A stretch of DNA of 26,303 nt from contig JAYTDO010000293.1 in the NCBI GenBank assembly GCA_043735935.1, positions 1-26,303 of the forward strand, read 5' to 3'. Below, one piece after another: positions 1-8,964 of this stretch; position 1 is the stretch's first letter; every line of letters starts with the position of its first letter. The DNA is from JANLQB01 sp043735935 (GTDB taxonomy: Bacteria; Verrucomicrobiota; Verrucomicrobiia; Chthoniobacterales; Chthoniobacteraceae). The notes beneath the pieces are model-generated. The model was not told where the DNA came from, searched no databases, and saw only the letters and a list, made by a program, of their open reading frames with translations. The translations under genes and the position numbers were made by a program.

Positions 1-288
1 AAAAACCACGTCTTCGATCCCTACGTTTACCTCGACGCAGTGCCGCCGGAGCGCGTCGCGCAAATCCACATCGCCGGCCACACGAAATACGAGCGTTACA
101 TTCTCGATACGCACGACCATCCCGTCCTGAATCCCGTGTGGAAAATGTATTCCCACGCCATCCAACGCATCGGGCGCACAGCCACGCTGCTCGAATGGGA
201 CGATCGCATTCCCTCCTTTGACGAAGTGCATCGCGAGGCGCTCAAGGCCAACCGTTATCTCCCGGATGCACGCTCCATCGCCGCGTAA
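1..288 (+). CDS. DUF692 / MNIO family multinuclear iron oxidase, 3' end only (BufB-like)
   Basis: The window opens inside this gene; only the last 95 codons are present. They carry the C-terminal signature of DUF692 (MbnB/BufB/TglH-like) TIM-barrel enzymes: QIHIAGH near residue 23 of the fragment, DTHDHP about 15 residues later, and LLEWDDRIPSF near the end. In this family such His, Asp and Glu residues bind two or three iron ions used to oxidise cysteines or other residues in a partner peptide. The following gene encodes a DUF2063 protein, the usual partner in bufferin-type (BufA-BufB-BufC) operons, and overlaps this one by 23 bases if it starts at 266. The peptide substrate gene would lie upstream, outside the window. 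The family call is firm; the specific substrate cannot be told. Confidence 0.88.
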   Translation, partial: KNHVFDPYVYLDAVPPERVAQIHIAGHTKYERYILDTHDHPVLNPVWKMYSHAIQRIGRTATLLEWDDRIPSFDEVHREALKANRYLPDARSIAA

Positions 289-1132
289 AAACGCACCCAA
301 ACTCGCGACCATCCAGCGCGAGATGACCCAAGCGGTATTTCGCCGCCTGGGACCGGGCGAGACCATGCGCCGCGAAAATGCGCACATTGCCGAGACGCTC
401 ATCAAGCCCAACGATCGACTCTCCTCGTTCGAGCGACTCCAGATCTACAATCAACAATACTGGTGGCGCCTTCTCGGCAATTTCGGCGAAGACTTCCGCG
501 GGCTTCGCGCCGTGATCGGCGAGCGCAAATTTGATCGCCTTACCATCGCATATCTCGAAAGCGTCGGCTCCAATTCGTGGTCCCTTCGCGACCTCGGCGC
601 CGCGCTTCCCACGTTCATCGGCAAACATCCCGAATTCGTCGCGCCACACCTTGCGCTCGCGCTTGAAATGGCCCGCGTCGAATGGGCTCGCGTGCTCGCG
701 TTTGACGGCGAAGAGCGTCCGGTGCTCGACCCTGCGCGCATTGCTAAGACGCCTCCAGATCGCCTCCGCATCGGCGTGCAGCCTTACGTCACGCTCTTCG
801 CGCTGAATCACCCCATCGACGAACTGCTCGGGAAACTCCGGAAGGCCAATATCGAAACCGGAAGCGTCAGCAATGCCGTCTCCGCGACGCGCAGGCAACG
901 CACCAAACGCCTCGCCGCGCGCCCGAGGAACACGCCCATCCATTTGGCGGTCCACCGGCACGACTTTTCCGTCTACTACAAACGCCTCGAACCCGGCGCG
1001 TTTCGCATCCTCACTGCGCTCCGTGATGGCGCCACACTCGATGCCGCCTGCGCCGCTTCCGGCGAACTCGACCCCGCGCCGATTCAGGAATGGTTTGCCA
1101 ATTGGATGCGGCTCGGTTGGCTTTGCCGGTAG
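266..1132 (+). CDS. DUF2063 (putative DNA-binding domain) protein, BufC-like MNIO partner
   Basis: A 288-residue protein when started at the ATG at 266; an in-frame ATG at 218 would add 16 residues deep inside the DUF692 gene and is less likely. The N-terminal half matches PF09836 (DUF2063): LQIYNQQYWWRLLGNF at residues 58-73, then RGLRAVIGERKFDRL and a SWSLRDLGAALPTF segment. Family members recruit the substrate peptide to, or help, the DUF692 iron enzyme encoded immediately upstream; despite the Pfam name a DNA-binding role is not established. The C-terminal third (HDFSVYYKRLEPGAFRIL and on) resembles the winged part seen in longer BufC-type proteins. The 23-base overlap with the upstream gene and the stop codon touching the next ATG (1130-1132/1133) argue for one transcript. 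Confidence 0.85.
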   Translation: MHAPSPRKNAPKLATIQREMTQAVFRRLGPGETMRRENAHIAETLIKPNDRLSSFERLQIYNQQYWWRLLGNFGEDFRGLRAVIGERKFDRLTIAYLESVGSNSWSLRDLGAALPTFIGKHPEFVAPHLALALEMARVEWARVLAFDGEERPVLDPARIAKTPPDRLRIGVQPYVTLFALNHPIDELLGKLRKANIETGSVSNAVSATRRQRTKRLAARPRNTPIHLAVHRHDFSVYYKRLEPGAFRILTALRDGATLDAACAASGELDPAPIQEWFANWMRLGWLCR

Positions 1133-3112
1133 ATGCTTTTTCCCGACGATCCTTCGATTTACCGCATCGTCACGCGCGCACCCGGTCCCACCGGCGCTTT
1201 GCCGCTGGATGACGACATGCTTCGCCACAGCCCGAGCGGCGACATATTCGGGCTCACGCAGAATGTCGGCATGGGCTGGGACGCGGCTCAGGCAAATGGA
1301 AAGCAATTCCTGATTCTCTCCACCCAGGGTGGCCTCCGCGCACCCGACGGCACCCCGATCGCACTCGGCTACCACACCGGACATTGGGAAATCGGCCTCC
1401 TTGTCGAGGCCGCTGCGCGCGAACTAAGGCGACTCGCTTGCGTGCCATTCGCCGCTGCGTGCTCCGATCCGTGTGACGGCCGCACTCAGGGCACTCACGG
1501 AATGTTCGACTCCCTGCCCTATCGCAACGATGCCGCCACCGTTTTTCGGCGGCTCATCCGTTCGCTCCCCCGCCGACGCGGCGTGCTCGGGATTGCCACT
1601 TGCGACAAGGGCCTCCCGGCAATGCTGATGGCTCTTGCAGCGATGCACGATCTTCCCGGCGTCATCGTTCCCGGCGGCGTCACTCTCCCGCCGAGCGATG
1701 GCGAGGACGCTGGAGCCGTGCAAACCATCGGCGCCCGTTATTCCCGCGGATTGCTTTCGTTGAAGGAAGCATCCGAACTCGGCTGCCGCGCCTGCGCCTC
1801 CGCCGGCGGCGGTTGCCAGTTTCTCGGAACGGCAGCCACATCGCAGGTCGTCGCCGAAGCGCTCGGGCTCACCGTGCCCCACGCCGCGCTCGCTCCGAGC
1901 GGCCAGCCCGTCTGGACTCAACTTGCCACCCGCAGCGCTCAAGCGTTGGTCACGCTGGAGCGACGCGGCATCACCATGCGCGACGTGCTCACGCCCGCGT
2001 CCATCCGGAATGCCATGGTCGTTCACGCCGCTTTCGGCGGCTCCACGAATCTCCTCCTCCACATCCCCGCCATTGCCCATGCCGCCGGTCTTCCGCGGCC
2101 GCTGGTCGCAGATTGGATTGATGTCAACCGAGTCACACCACGCCTCGTCGATGTCCTCCCGAATGGTCCCCAGTACCACCCCACCGTGCGCGCTTACCTC
2201 GCCGGCGGCGTTCCCGAAGTCATGCTCCACCTGCGCGGACTCGGCCTGCTCGACACGCAGGTCCTGACTGTGACCGGCGCAACGCTCGGGGAAAACTTGG
2301 ACGCTTGGGCGCAATCCGACCGGCGTATTCGCTTTCGCACACTGCTCACCGAACTCGACGGGGTTTCCCCCGACGATGTCATCCTCCCCCCGGCTCTCGC
2401 CAAAGAGCGCGGCCTCACGGGCACCCTCGTCTTCCCGGTCGGCAATCTCGCCCCCGAAGGCAGCGTCATCAAAGCGACCGCCATCGACCCGAGCGTGATC
2501 GACCCGGACGGGGTCTATCGCAAGACCGGTCCTGCCCGAGTTTTCACCAGCGAAGCCGCCGCCATCGCGGCCATCCGCGACGGAAAAATCGAAGCCGGCG
2601 ACATCCTCGTGCTCGCGGGCATCGGCCCGATGGGGACGGGAATGGAGGAGACCTACCAGATCACCAGCGCGCTAAAGATGCTCCCATTCGGAAAACACGT
2701 CGCGCTGCTCACCGATGCGCGATTCTCCGGCGTCAGTACGGGTGCATGTCTCGGCCACATCGGCCCGGAGGCGCTCGCGGGCGGACCGATCGGACGCGTG
2801 CGGGATGGCGACCTCATTCGCATCGAGATCGATCGGGTGAAAATGGAAGGTCGCGTCGATCTCGTCGGCGACGGCTCCGACCCGGTCGAACCCATCGCCG
2901 CTGCGGCTCTTCTTGTAAGCCGCACCACGCATCCCGATCTCGCGCCGCACGCCGCTTTGCCGGAGGATACGCGCATCTGGGCAGCGCTCCAGAACGCGAG
3001 CGGCGGGACTTGGGGCGGCTGCGTTTACGATTCGGAGGCGATCATTAGCGCACTGACTGGGACGAAATCTCATCCCCCGTCGAATAGGGCAGCTACCTCG
3101 GCGTCTCGTTAA
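1133..3112 (+). CDS. yjhG: YjhG/YagF family dehydratase (IlvD/Edd superfamily; probable D-xylonate or related sugar-acid dehydratase)
   Basis: A full-length 659-residue protein, against about 655 for E. coli YjhG. It removes water from a sugar acid such as D-xylonate to give a 2-keto-3-deoxy acid in the cytoplasm, using an Fe-S cluster. Family blocks are easy to see: PSGDIFGLTQNVGMGW (34-49), SDPCDGRTQGTHGMFDSLPY (111-130, cluster Cys114), ATCDKGLPAM (155-164, Cys157), CRACASAGGGCQFLGTAATS (218-237, Cys228), HAAFGGSTNLLLHIPAIAH, and the C-terminal LTDARFSGVSTGACLGHIGP. The match to YjhG as remembered is nearly co-linear, which separates it from IlvD and Edd. The ATG abuts the stop of the DUF2063 gene. 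The last 20 bases overlap the convergent FG-GAP gene. No sugar transporter or aldolase is in view, so the exact substrate is inferred. Confidence 0.93.
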   Translation: MLFPDDPSIYRIVTRAPGPTGALPLDDDMLRHSPSGDIFGLTQNVGMGWDAAQANGKQFLILSTQGGLRAPDGTPIALGYHTGHWEIGLLVEAAARELRRLACVPFAAACSDPCDGRTQGTHGMFDSLPYRNDAATVFRRLIRSLPRRRGVLGIATCDKGLPAMLMALAAMHDLPGVIVPGGVTLPPSDGEDAGAVQTIGARYSRGLLSLKEASELGCRACASAGGGCQFLGTAATSQVVAEALGLTVPHAALAPSGQPVWTQLATRSAQALVTLERRGITMRDVLTPASIRNAMVVHAAFGGSTNLLLHIPAIAHAAGLPRPLVADWIDVNRVTPRLVDVLPNGPQYHPTVRAYLAGGVPEVMLHLRGLGLLDTQVLTVTGATLGENLDAWAQSDRRIRFRTLLTELDGVSPDDVILPPALAKERGLTGTLVFPVGNLAPEGSVIKATAIDPSVIDPDGVYRKTGPARVFTSEAAAIAAIRDGKIEAGDILVLAGIGPMGTGMEETYQITSALKMLPFGKHVALLTDARFSGVSTGACLGHIGPEALAGGPIGRVRDGDLIRIEIDRVKMEGRVDLVGDGSDPVEPIAAAALLVSRTTHPDLAPHAALPEDTRIWAALQNASGGTWGGCVYDSEAIISALTGTKSHPPSNRAATSASR

Positions 3113-4331
3113 AGTAGACTTTCACATTATGCGTCGCGCGTCCCGCCGCGATGATGTCGAGCCGCCCGTCGCCATCGAGATCAGCAAGTTGGAGATCTTC
3201 GCAAGCCATGCCGGCCGCATCGACCACACTATCGCGCCATTGCTCCCCGCCGAAATCGAGCGGTGTCCAGACGTGGACTCCCACGTTGCTGTCTGACTTG
3301 CCGACGGTGCCTCGCCATCCGACGACGACCTGTTCAGGACCAATGCCGAGAACGTCCCCGATCGCCAGTGCATGCCCCTCATTCAGCTTGTCGGTAAGGA
3401 CACGACGAACCGCCTTTCCTCCAGCCCTCAACGGTAGATCGGTGTAGACCACCAGCTCGTTGCCGTGCATCGGCTCGATGGTGGCAAGAAACCGGGCAGC
3501 CGGTGACAGATTGCCCGTCCTCACCTCGCCAGCCCCGCGAAAACCGCCCGGCGCACCCTCATTCGTCAAGACCGGACGCCGAATCCAAGTCTGGTTCGTC
3601 TTTAGCATTGCGCTGACCCCCTCGCGTCCTCCCAGAAGAATTTGCGGCGGCGGGATCAGCCCATCCGTCGCCACTGGCGTCACGTTGAAGTTGTGAGTGG
3701 CGTGCATCGTTTCGTCGATCACTTCGCTGGACCACTTGCCGGCCGGATCATTGAGCGGCGTCGGCGGGAGATAAAGTAAGACCTTCACCGGAACGCCCTC
3801 GCCAGCCTTGTTTCCACGACCGTGCAGAGGCACGACGGCCAACCCCGAGTGCGTTGCATCGAGAGCGATCCATTTCATGCGATGGGTCGTCGGCTCGACT
3901 TCGGGAAATTTGACAGGCGTCCATGGCTGAGTCCGATCCTCCGGCGCGATGAGATAAAAGACCTCGCCGCTGTGCTCCGTGTCGCCCGGATTCCATTCAG
4001 CGCCAACGGCAACTTCGCATTTTCCGTCACCATCGATGTCCTGCGCGGCGATGCAGACGTTATCCTTTTCGGTGAGATTCTCCGCGATGACGTGCTTTTT
4101 CCACACGACCTGACCGTTCGCGTCGTCGCCGGTCGGATTCCGGTACCAGACGATTTGCCGCTTATCGGCCAGGAGAATATCGGGACGTTTATCGCCATCG
4201 ACATCGGCAACGGCGAGGCCGTATCCGATCTGAATTCCGTCGTCGATAGTGACCCCTCGGAAGCGCGGTTCGGGGCGATCAGCAGCGATGGCATATCCCG
4301 TGAGGAGAAACAGGATGGCGTAAGATCTCAT
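3093..4331 (-). CDS. Secreted FG-GAP/VCBS repeat protein
   Basis: A 412-residue protein with a short N-terminal signal peptide (hydrophobic AILFLLTGYAIAA, probable cleavage near residue 17). It contains calcium-binding FG-GAP/VCBS loops: DVDGDKRPD at 43-51, DIDGDGKCE at 98-106 and DLDGDGRLD at 384-392, each followed by a hydrophobic strand. This predicts an extracellular beta-propeller. The WYRNP and VKVYFNE phrases are typical of the large family of such proteins in Verrucomicrobia and Planctomycetes, where the role is unknown (adhesion or carbohydrate binding are guesses). It starts 28 bases after the Pro-rich repeat protein gene and may be the last cistron of that transcript. Its 3' end overlaps the convergent dehydratase gene by 20 bases. 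Confidence 0.85.
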   Translation of the reverse strand: MRSYAILFLLTGYAIAADRPEPRFRGVTIDDGIQIGYGLAVADVDGDKRPDILLADKRQIVWYRNPTGDDANGQVVWKKHVIAENLTEKDNVCIAAQDIDGDGKCEVAVGAEWNPGDTEHSGEVFYLIAPEDRTQPWTPVKFPEVEPTTHRMKWIALDATHSGLAVVPLHGRGNKAGEGVPVKVLLYLPPTPLNDPAGKWSSEVIDETMHATHNFNVTPVATDGLIPPPQILLGGREGVSAMLKTNQTWIRRPVLTNEGAPGGFRGAGEVRTGNLSPAARFLATIEPMHGNELVVYTDLPLRAGGKAVRRVLTDKLNEGHALAIGDVLGIGPEQVVVGWRGTVGKSDSNVGVHVWTPLDFGGEQWRDSVVDAAGMACEDLQLADLDGDGRLDIIAAGRATHNVKVYFNETPR

Positions 4332-4359
4332 ATGAAAACGCGCACGGCTCGAACCCGAG

Positions 4360-7245
4360 CTAGGCAGCCGACCGGGCTAACTCGTCGGCAGCAGCAACGA
4401 AACGCTCGCACACACCCGGAAGAAAAATGCGCGCCCGGTGGATGGCACAGACACACGCCTCTCCGCGAGTGAAAAGGCTCAACGAAAACCGCTCGCCATG
4501 CACAGTCACGTGTTGGACCGGGCCGGCGCTAAGTGCGGACGCGCGCGGTGAGAGAGTACTGGCAAGCTGCAAGGCGAGGTCGCGAAGCGATCCGGGATCC
4601 AGTTCCGAGGGAAGTTCGCCACCGTGGGCCGTGGCTTCACGAGCGGATACGACGCACGCTTGTATGCCGGGCAGTTCCGCAAGAGCGCGGCTCAGAAGCG
4701 GAAGGTCCAGGGCTACCCGCTGTGACGGAATCGGCATGGCAGGCTCAATTGCAATCTCACGAAGCGCATCCGCGTTCGGCCCATTCGCCGCCACATCAAT
4801 GTCGGACGAGACGACTCCCGATTCTTTATCCGAAGGCGTGAAAATGCGGGGCGGCGCCACCATGACGGGCCGAACGGGCGCCGGCCCGAGCCGTGGAATG
4901 ACTCCCGGCAATATCGGCACCGACGGCGCGCCATCGTCTGAACCCGATCCAATCGTGGCTGGCAGAACCGGTGGAATCTTGGGCTCGGGAATGGGGGCAG
5001 GTGCCTGGGCTGGACGGGGAATCGATGCTGGCGGCGGTTGGAATGCGGCGGGCGGTCCTCCTGCGGGCTTTGGTGTCTCAAGGGGTCGCGCAGGCACGGG
5101 GGCCGACACCAAATTCGCATGCAAGACAATCGGCGGGCGCAATGAAGGAAGAACTGGACGGACCGGGATGAGTTCGGTCAACGACTGCAGCGGCGCAGGC
5201 TCCATCGCAGTCGGCACAGTCTCAGGTACCACGGGCTTTTCCTCCGCAGCAAAAACCGGGGCCGGGTTCTCGACGCGGATTGGCGCAGGGATCGGTGCCT
5301 GAACCGGTACGAGGATTGGCAAGGGCGCGGCGGCGGGTTCGACGAAAGGGGCGGGCGCTCCAAAATGGACCTCCGATGTCGGCGCGAGGACGAACGGCAC
5401 TGGACCGCTTTCCGTCGCGAGAAGCGGCGGCGGGCCTTTCGGAACGAATGGTTCGTCGCCCCCCCGCGCAATCGAAGGCGAAAAGCGGATCGCCTCGGGG
5501 GTGACCGACTCCGCCGGCGCAGGTTCAGCTCTAGGAACTGCGATATCCGCGACCGGTTCAGGCGCGAGAGTCGCTTCTGGCACAGGAGGAGTTTCCGACG
5601 GCGGCAAAACACCTTTGGTTCCGCACTCCACCGGCATTGGATCGAACGTCGCAACCGCAACGACCCGGTCGACTTTGATCTCATCCGACGATGACTCAGG
5701 GATCGATGCTTCGACTGGCGCAACCTCTGCCGCTGCCGATTCGAGAAACTCAGGCGAAACGTCGGAGGCTCCCACCGGCTCTTCGAGCACTGGTGTTTCG
5801 GCCAGCGGCTCCGCACGGCTGGCGGCGTTCGCCGGCGACAGAGCGACTTCTAGCGCTGGCGGCTCGTCCGGTTCCGAAGGCAGCGGAAAAGGCTGGCCCG
5901 GCAGATTCTGGAATATTTCCTCAAGCGGAAGCGTCACCTTCATCCCATCCTGGGCTTCGAAGAACGGGAGTAATTCAGGCGGCAGTGCGGCGATAAACCG
6001 CATCGACGAAACTTCTACTTTCCCTGTCGCAAGCTGACGCTCGATCGGCGCGAATGGGAATGTAACCCGCAGCGTTTCGTCGATTGCCGGGAGCTTCTCG
6101 ACTAGGATCGACGCCGGACAACGGCGCAGGATGGCTGCCAGATTTAGGCTGATTTTCTCGGCTTCGCTTTCGGTCGCGGCGGGCGCACATGCTTCGATTG
6201 GCAGCGGCACGATGGGAGTTGGCTCGCCGTTTTCCAAAGGCTCTTGCTTGGATTGAGCCTGAAGATCTTCTTTCGAGGGCGGCACGAGCGGTTGAACATT
6301 CGCTGGCGCCTTTCCTCCATCGAGCGACGCGAGTTCGACATCCTCAGTCGGCGCCGCGATCTGCAATTCGACGTTTGGGGGAGGAACCGGAACCGTTTCG
6401 AGCGACGCGCGCTTCGGTTCTTCCACAGCGGCGTTCGATCGAGGTTCTGGTGTTGTGGGAGGTGGCGGAAAGCTTTGAGACACAGGGACCACTTGAGCGG
6501 GTGCGTGAGTCGGCCCCTCGGCCAGAGCGTCCGATGGGAGCTTTAGAACGGGCGTTGGCTCCGCTTTCACGGCGGGTGACGGGACGTTCGGTGGAGCGGG
6601 GACTGGCCGCTTTTCCACAGGAGCGGGATTCGTTGCCGCGCTTTCGGACTGCGGTTCCGGGGTGCTCGTTGTCTCCGGTTTCGATGGAATGGGAGCGGCG
6701 GGTCTGTCGCCGGGAGCGATGTTGCGCTGTCTGCGGACGAGACTGATTTGCTCGACGAGCTTTTGCAGAGGGAGCCGAATCTGCATGTCGTCGAAACCGT
6801 CGACTTCCTCCAAAAAAATATCCGGACACTGTTGGACGATATGCGCGAGGTAGACCGCCGCGCGGCCGCGGGCGATATCGGCCGAGAGATCGTCCATCTC
6901 GAAACGAAGCTCCCGCTTGGCGTCATGCATCCCATGCCGGAGGAACTGCGTCGGAATCCGCGACAGGACATCGCCGAGCGTGAGCACGATGAACTTCGGA
7001 TCAGCGCTCGTCGCCCCTTCAGCGGGTTGCACCGGCTTCTTTTCCAGCGGCGGATGTGAGCGCGTCGGCGGGACAACTTGAGCCGATGCGCGAGGGACGT
7101 AAGTCTTCGGGGAGAGAAACGAGGGAGCCCGATGTTGTGGCGGAGGCTCGTTCAGAGAGACCGCTTCTTCCGGGGGGTGCATCTCGCCAATCTTCTTCAT
7201 TCCGGTTTCCGGCTTAGGTTTGAAGAGGTTGTCGAGTAGTCCCAT
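4360..7245 (-). CDS. 961-aa Pro-rich protein with two repeat domains and a C-terminal roadblock-like domain
   Basis: I do not know a name for this protein. It starts six bases after the ATPase gene stop. After a basic N-terminus (MGLLDNLFKPKP) come two clearly related alpha/beta blocks, at about residues 81-168 and 358-447. Each appears to be two copies of a roughly 40-residue unit of the form L..IL...P..IL....D..L.V.FP...I..QL, for example LAAILRRCPASILVEKLPAI and LGDVLSRIPTQFL. The blocks are joined by long Pro/Ala/Glu linkers (about 170-355 and 450-840) that look disordered. The last 115 residues (from LSRALAELPGIQACVVSAR) have the shape of a Roadblock/LC7 domain: an LPGI.A.VVS strand, a helix with LRDLALQLASTL, then strands VQHVTVHGERFSLSLF and CVCAIH. 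No signal peptide or membrane segment is seen, so it is cytoplasmic. Roadblock domains commonly regulate small GTPases or pilus polarity (MglB), which fits the ATPase neighbour, but the role is inferred. Confidence 0.8.
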   Translation of the reverse strand: MGLLDNLFKPKPETGMKKIGEMHPPEEAVSLNEPPPQHRAPSFLSPKTYVPRASAQVVPPTRSHPPLEKKPVQPAEGATSADPKFIVLTLGDVLSRIPTQFLRHGMHDAKRELRFEMDDLSADIARGRAAVYLAHIVQQCPDIFLEEVDGFDDMQIRLPLQKLVEQISLVRRQRNIAPGDRPAAPIPSKPETTSTPEPQSESAATNPAPVEKRPVPAPPNVPSPAVKAEPTPVLKLPSDALAEGPTHAPAQVVPVSQSFPPPPTTPEPRSNAAVEEPKRASLETVPVPPPNVELQIAAPTEDVELASLDGGKAPANVQPLVPPSKEDLQAQSKQEPLENGEPTPIVPLPIEACAPAATESEAEKISLNLAAILRRCPASILVEKLPAIDETLRVTFPFAPIERQLATGKVEVSSMRFIAALPPELLPFFEAQDGMKVTLPLEEIFQNLPGQPFPLPSEPDEPPALEVALSPANAASRAEPLAETPVLEEPVGASDVSPEFLESAAAEVAPVEASIPESSSDEIKVDRVVAVATFDPMPVECGTKGVLPPSETPPVPEATLAPEPVADIAVPRAEPAPAESVTPEAIRFSPSIARGGDEPFVPKGPPPLLATESGPVPFVLAPTSEVHFGAPAPFVEPAAAPLPILVPVQAPIPAPIRVENPAPVFAAEEKPVVPETVPTAMEPAPLQSLTELIPVRPVLPSLRPPIVLHANLVSAPVPARPLETPKPAGGPPAAFQPPPASIPRPAQAPAPIPEPKIPPVLPATIGSGSDDGAPSVPILPGVIPRLGPAPVRPVMVAPPRIFTPSDKESGVVSSDIDVAANGPNADALREIAIEPAMPIPSQRVALDLPLLSRALAELPGIQACVVSAREATAHGGELPSELDPGSLRDLALQLASTLSPRASALSAGPVQHVTVHGERFSLSLFTRGEACVCAIHRARIFLPGVCERFVAAADELARSAA

Positions 7246-7251
7246 GCGACG

Positions 7252-8964
7252 CTAGTGGTCATCCGCGGTTACCCGCAGGATTTCCTCCAAAGTCGTAATG
7301 CCCTCGCGGGCTTTGTCAATTCCGACCATTCGAAGGCTCTTCATACCTTCCGTCATCGCCTGGTTCTTGATAACGGCGGCGCTTGCGCGTTTGATGATAA
7401 GCCGCCGGATCGATTCGCTGACCGGAAGAACTTCGATCACCGCCGCGCGACCCGAGTATCCACGTCGCTTGCATCGATCACATCCGACTCCCTGGAAGAA
7501 AGTCGCTCCTTGCTGATCCTCGATATTCAGTTTCGAAAAAAGCTCTGGTTCCGGGATGAACTCTTCGCGGCAGTTTGGGCACACTCGGCGGACAAGCCGC
7601 TGGGCGCAGGTGAGGATGCATGAGGACGAGATGAGGAAAGGCTCGATCCCCATGTCGTCCAGACGCGCAATCGCTCCGGCTGCGTCGTTCGTGTGAAGCG
7701 TGGAAAGAACCTGGTGACCGGTGAGCGCCGCCTTTACCGCGATATCGGCCGTCTCGTTATCACGGATTTCCCCGATCATCACGATGTCCGGATCCTGACG
7801 GAGAATGGACCGCAGGGCATCTGCGAAGCTCAACCCGATCTCCGCTTTCACGGCGACCTGATTGACCCCGGGGAGTTGGTATTCGATCGGGTCTTCGACG
7901 GTGACGATATTGTATTCCGGGCTGTTGAGTTCCTGGAGCACGGAATAAAGCGTGGTCGTCTTTCCCGAACCCGTCGGGCCCGTGACTAGGATCATTCCAT
8001 GCGGGGCATCGACCGCCTTACGGAAAGTGCCGAGCGTGTATTCGTCCATCCCGAGTTGGTCGATCGAGCCGGAAAGCGCACTCTTATCGAGGATACGAAT
8101 GACGATTTTTTCTCCGAACACCGTCGGAAGGAGCGAAATACGAAGGTCGATCTCCTTGCCAGAGACGCGGATGCGGAAACGACCATCCTGCGGAAGGCGG
8201 CGCTCGGCGATGTCGAGGCCCGCCAGAATCTTGATGCGCGACGCGATCGGAAGCTGGAGCGCCTTCGGCGGCGACGTCGCATCGATCAGGTTGCCGTCCA
8301 CGCGATAGCGCAGTTTCAGGATCTTCTCGAAAGGCTCGATATGGATGTCCGACGCCTTTTCCTTGAGCGCTTGCACGAGGATCAGGTTGACGATCTTTAC
8401 GACCGGGGCGTCCTCGGACTCGACGGCAAGTCGATCGAGATCGATCTCCTCCCGCTTGGCTTTCACTTCCTCGACACTGTCCGCCTGAGACTGTGCGTCC
8501 TTGAGCACCTGCTCCATTTGCGAGCCGGAATTACTCACGCCACTGAGCGCTTCCATGACGCTCCGCTCCGTCGTGATCATTGGGACGATCTCAAGTTTCG
8601 TCCGCTGGCGCAGGTCATCGAGCGCCAGCACGTTCAACGGATCCGCCATCGCGACGAACAGCTTGTTACCCAGCTTGCAGACCGGAGCGAGCTTGTAGGA
8701 ACGGGCCATGTCTTTTGGCACCAATTCCTGCACATCCTCCGGCACTCGCACCCGCGACAAATTGATCGGTGGCGTGTCCAAGCAGCGGCCCATCGAAATC
8801 ACCATGTCCTGCTCGGTGACAAAATGTTTGTCAGTCAGCAGCTTGAGCAAACGCCCGCCTTGTTTTTTTTGAAGCTCGACGGCCTCGGCAAGCTGGCTCG
8901 GTAACAGCAGACCATCCTCGATGAGGACATCCGCGATGCGTTCTCCGAAAGACTTAATGCTCAT
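7252..8964 (-). CDS. GspE/PilB-family secretion or type IV pilus assembly ATPase
   Basis: A 570-residue cytoplasmic hexameric ATPase that would power pilus or pseudopilus assembly. The N-terminal MshEN/T2SSE_N domain covers roughly 1-150 (RIADVLIEDGLLLPSQLAEA; a partial match to the c-di-GMP binding pattern). The catalytic core shows Walker A GPTGSGKTTT at 329-338, Asp box EDPIEYQLPGV at 357-367, Walker B DPDIVMIGEIRD at 391-402, and His box STLHTNDAAG at 421-430. A zinc site is made by Cys462 and Cys465 (CPNC) with Cys495 and Cys498 (CDRC). The length is normal and all motifs are intact. The ATG overlaps the stop of the upstream TPR-MshEN gene in an ATGA, so they are translationally coupled. 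PilB versus GspE cannot be decided here, because no pilC, pilQ or gspD is in the window. Confidence 0.95.
   Translation of the reverse strand: MSIKSFGERIADVLIEDGLLLPSQLAEAVELQKKQGGRLLKLLTDKHFVTEQDMVISMGRCLDTPPINLSRVRVPEDVQELVPKDMARSYKLAPVCKLGNKLFVAMADPLNVLALDDLRQRTKLEIVPMITTERSVMEALSGVSNSGSQMEQVLKDAQSQADSVEEVKAKREEIDLDRLAVESEDAPVVKIVNLILVQALKEKASDIHIEPFEKILKLRYRVDGNLIDATSPPKALQLPIASRIKILAGLDIAERRLPQDGRFRIRVSGKEIDLRISLLPTVFGEKIVIRILDKSALSGSIDQLGMDEYTLGTFRKAVDAPHGMILVTGPTGSGKTTTLYSVLQELNSPEYNIVTVEDPIEYQLPGVNQVAVKAEIGLSFADALRSILRQDPDIVMIGEIRDNETADIAVKAALTGHQVLSTLHTNDAAGAIARLDDMGIEPFLISSSCILTCAQRLVRRVCPNCREEFIPEPELFSKLNIEDQQGATFFQGVGCDRCKRRGYSGRAAVIEVLPVSESIRRLIIKRASAAVIKNQAMTEGMKSLRMVGIDKAREGITTLEEILRVTADDH

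Noticed and set aside
242..1384. 380-codon minus-strand frame
   Set aside because: Antisense of the DUF2063 and dehydratase genes, both of which have recognisable domains.
4427..5302. Gly/Ala-rich plus-strand frame
   Set aside because: The Gly-rich composition is simply the complement of Pro codons in the Pro-rich repeat protein.
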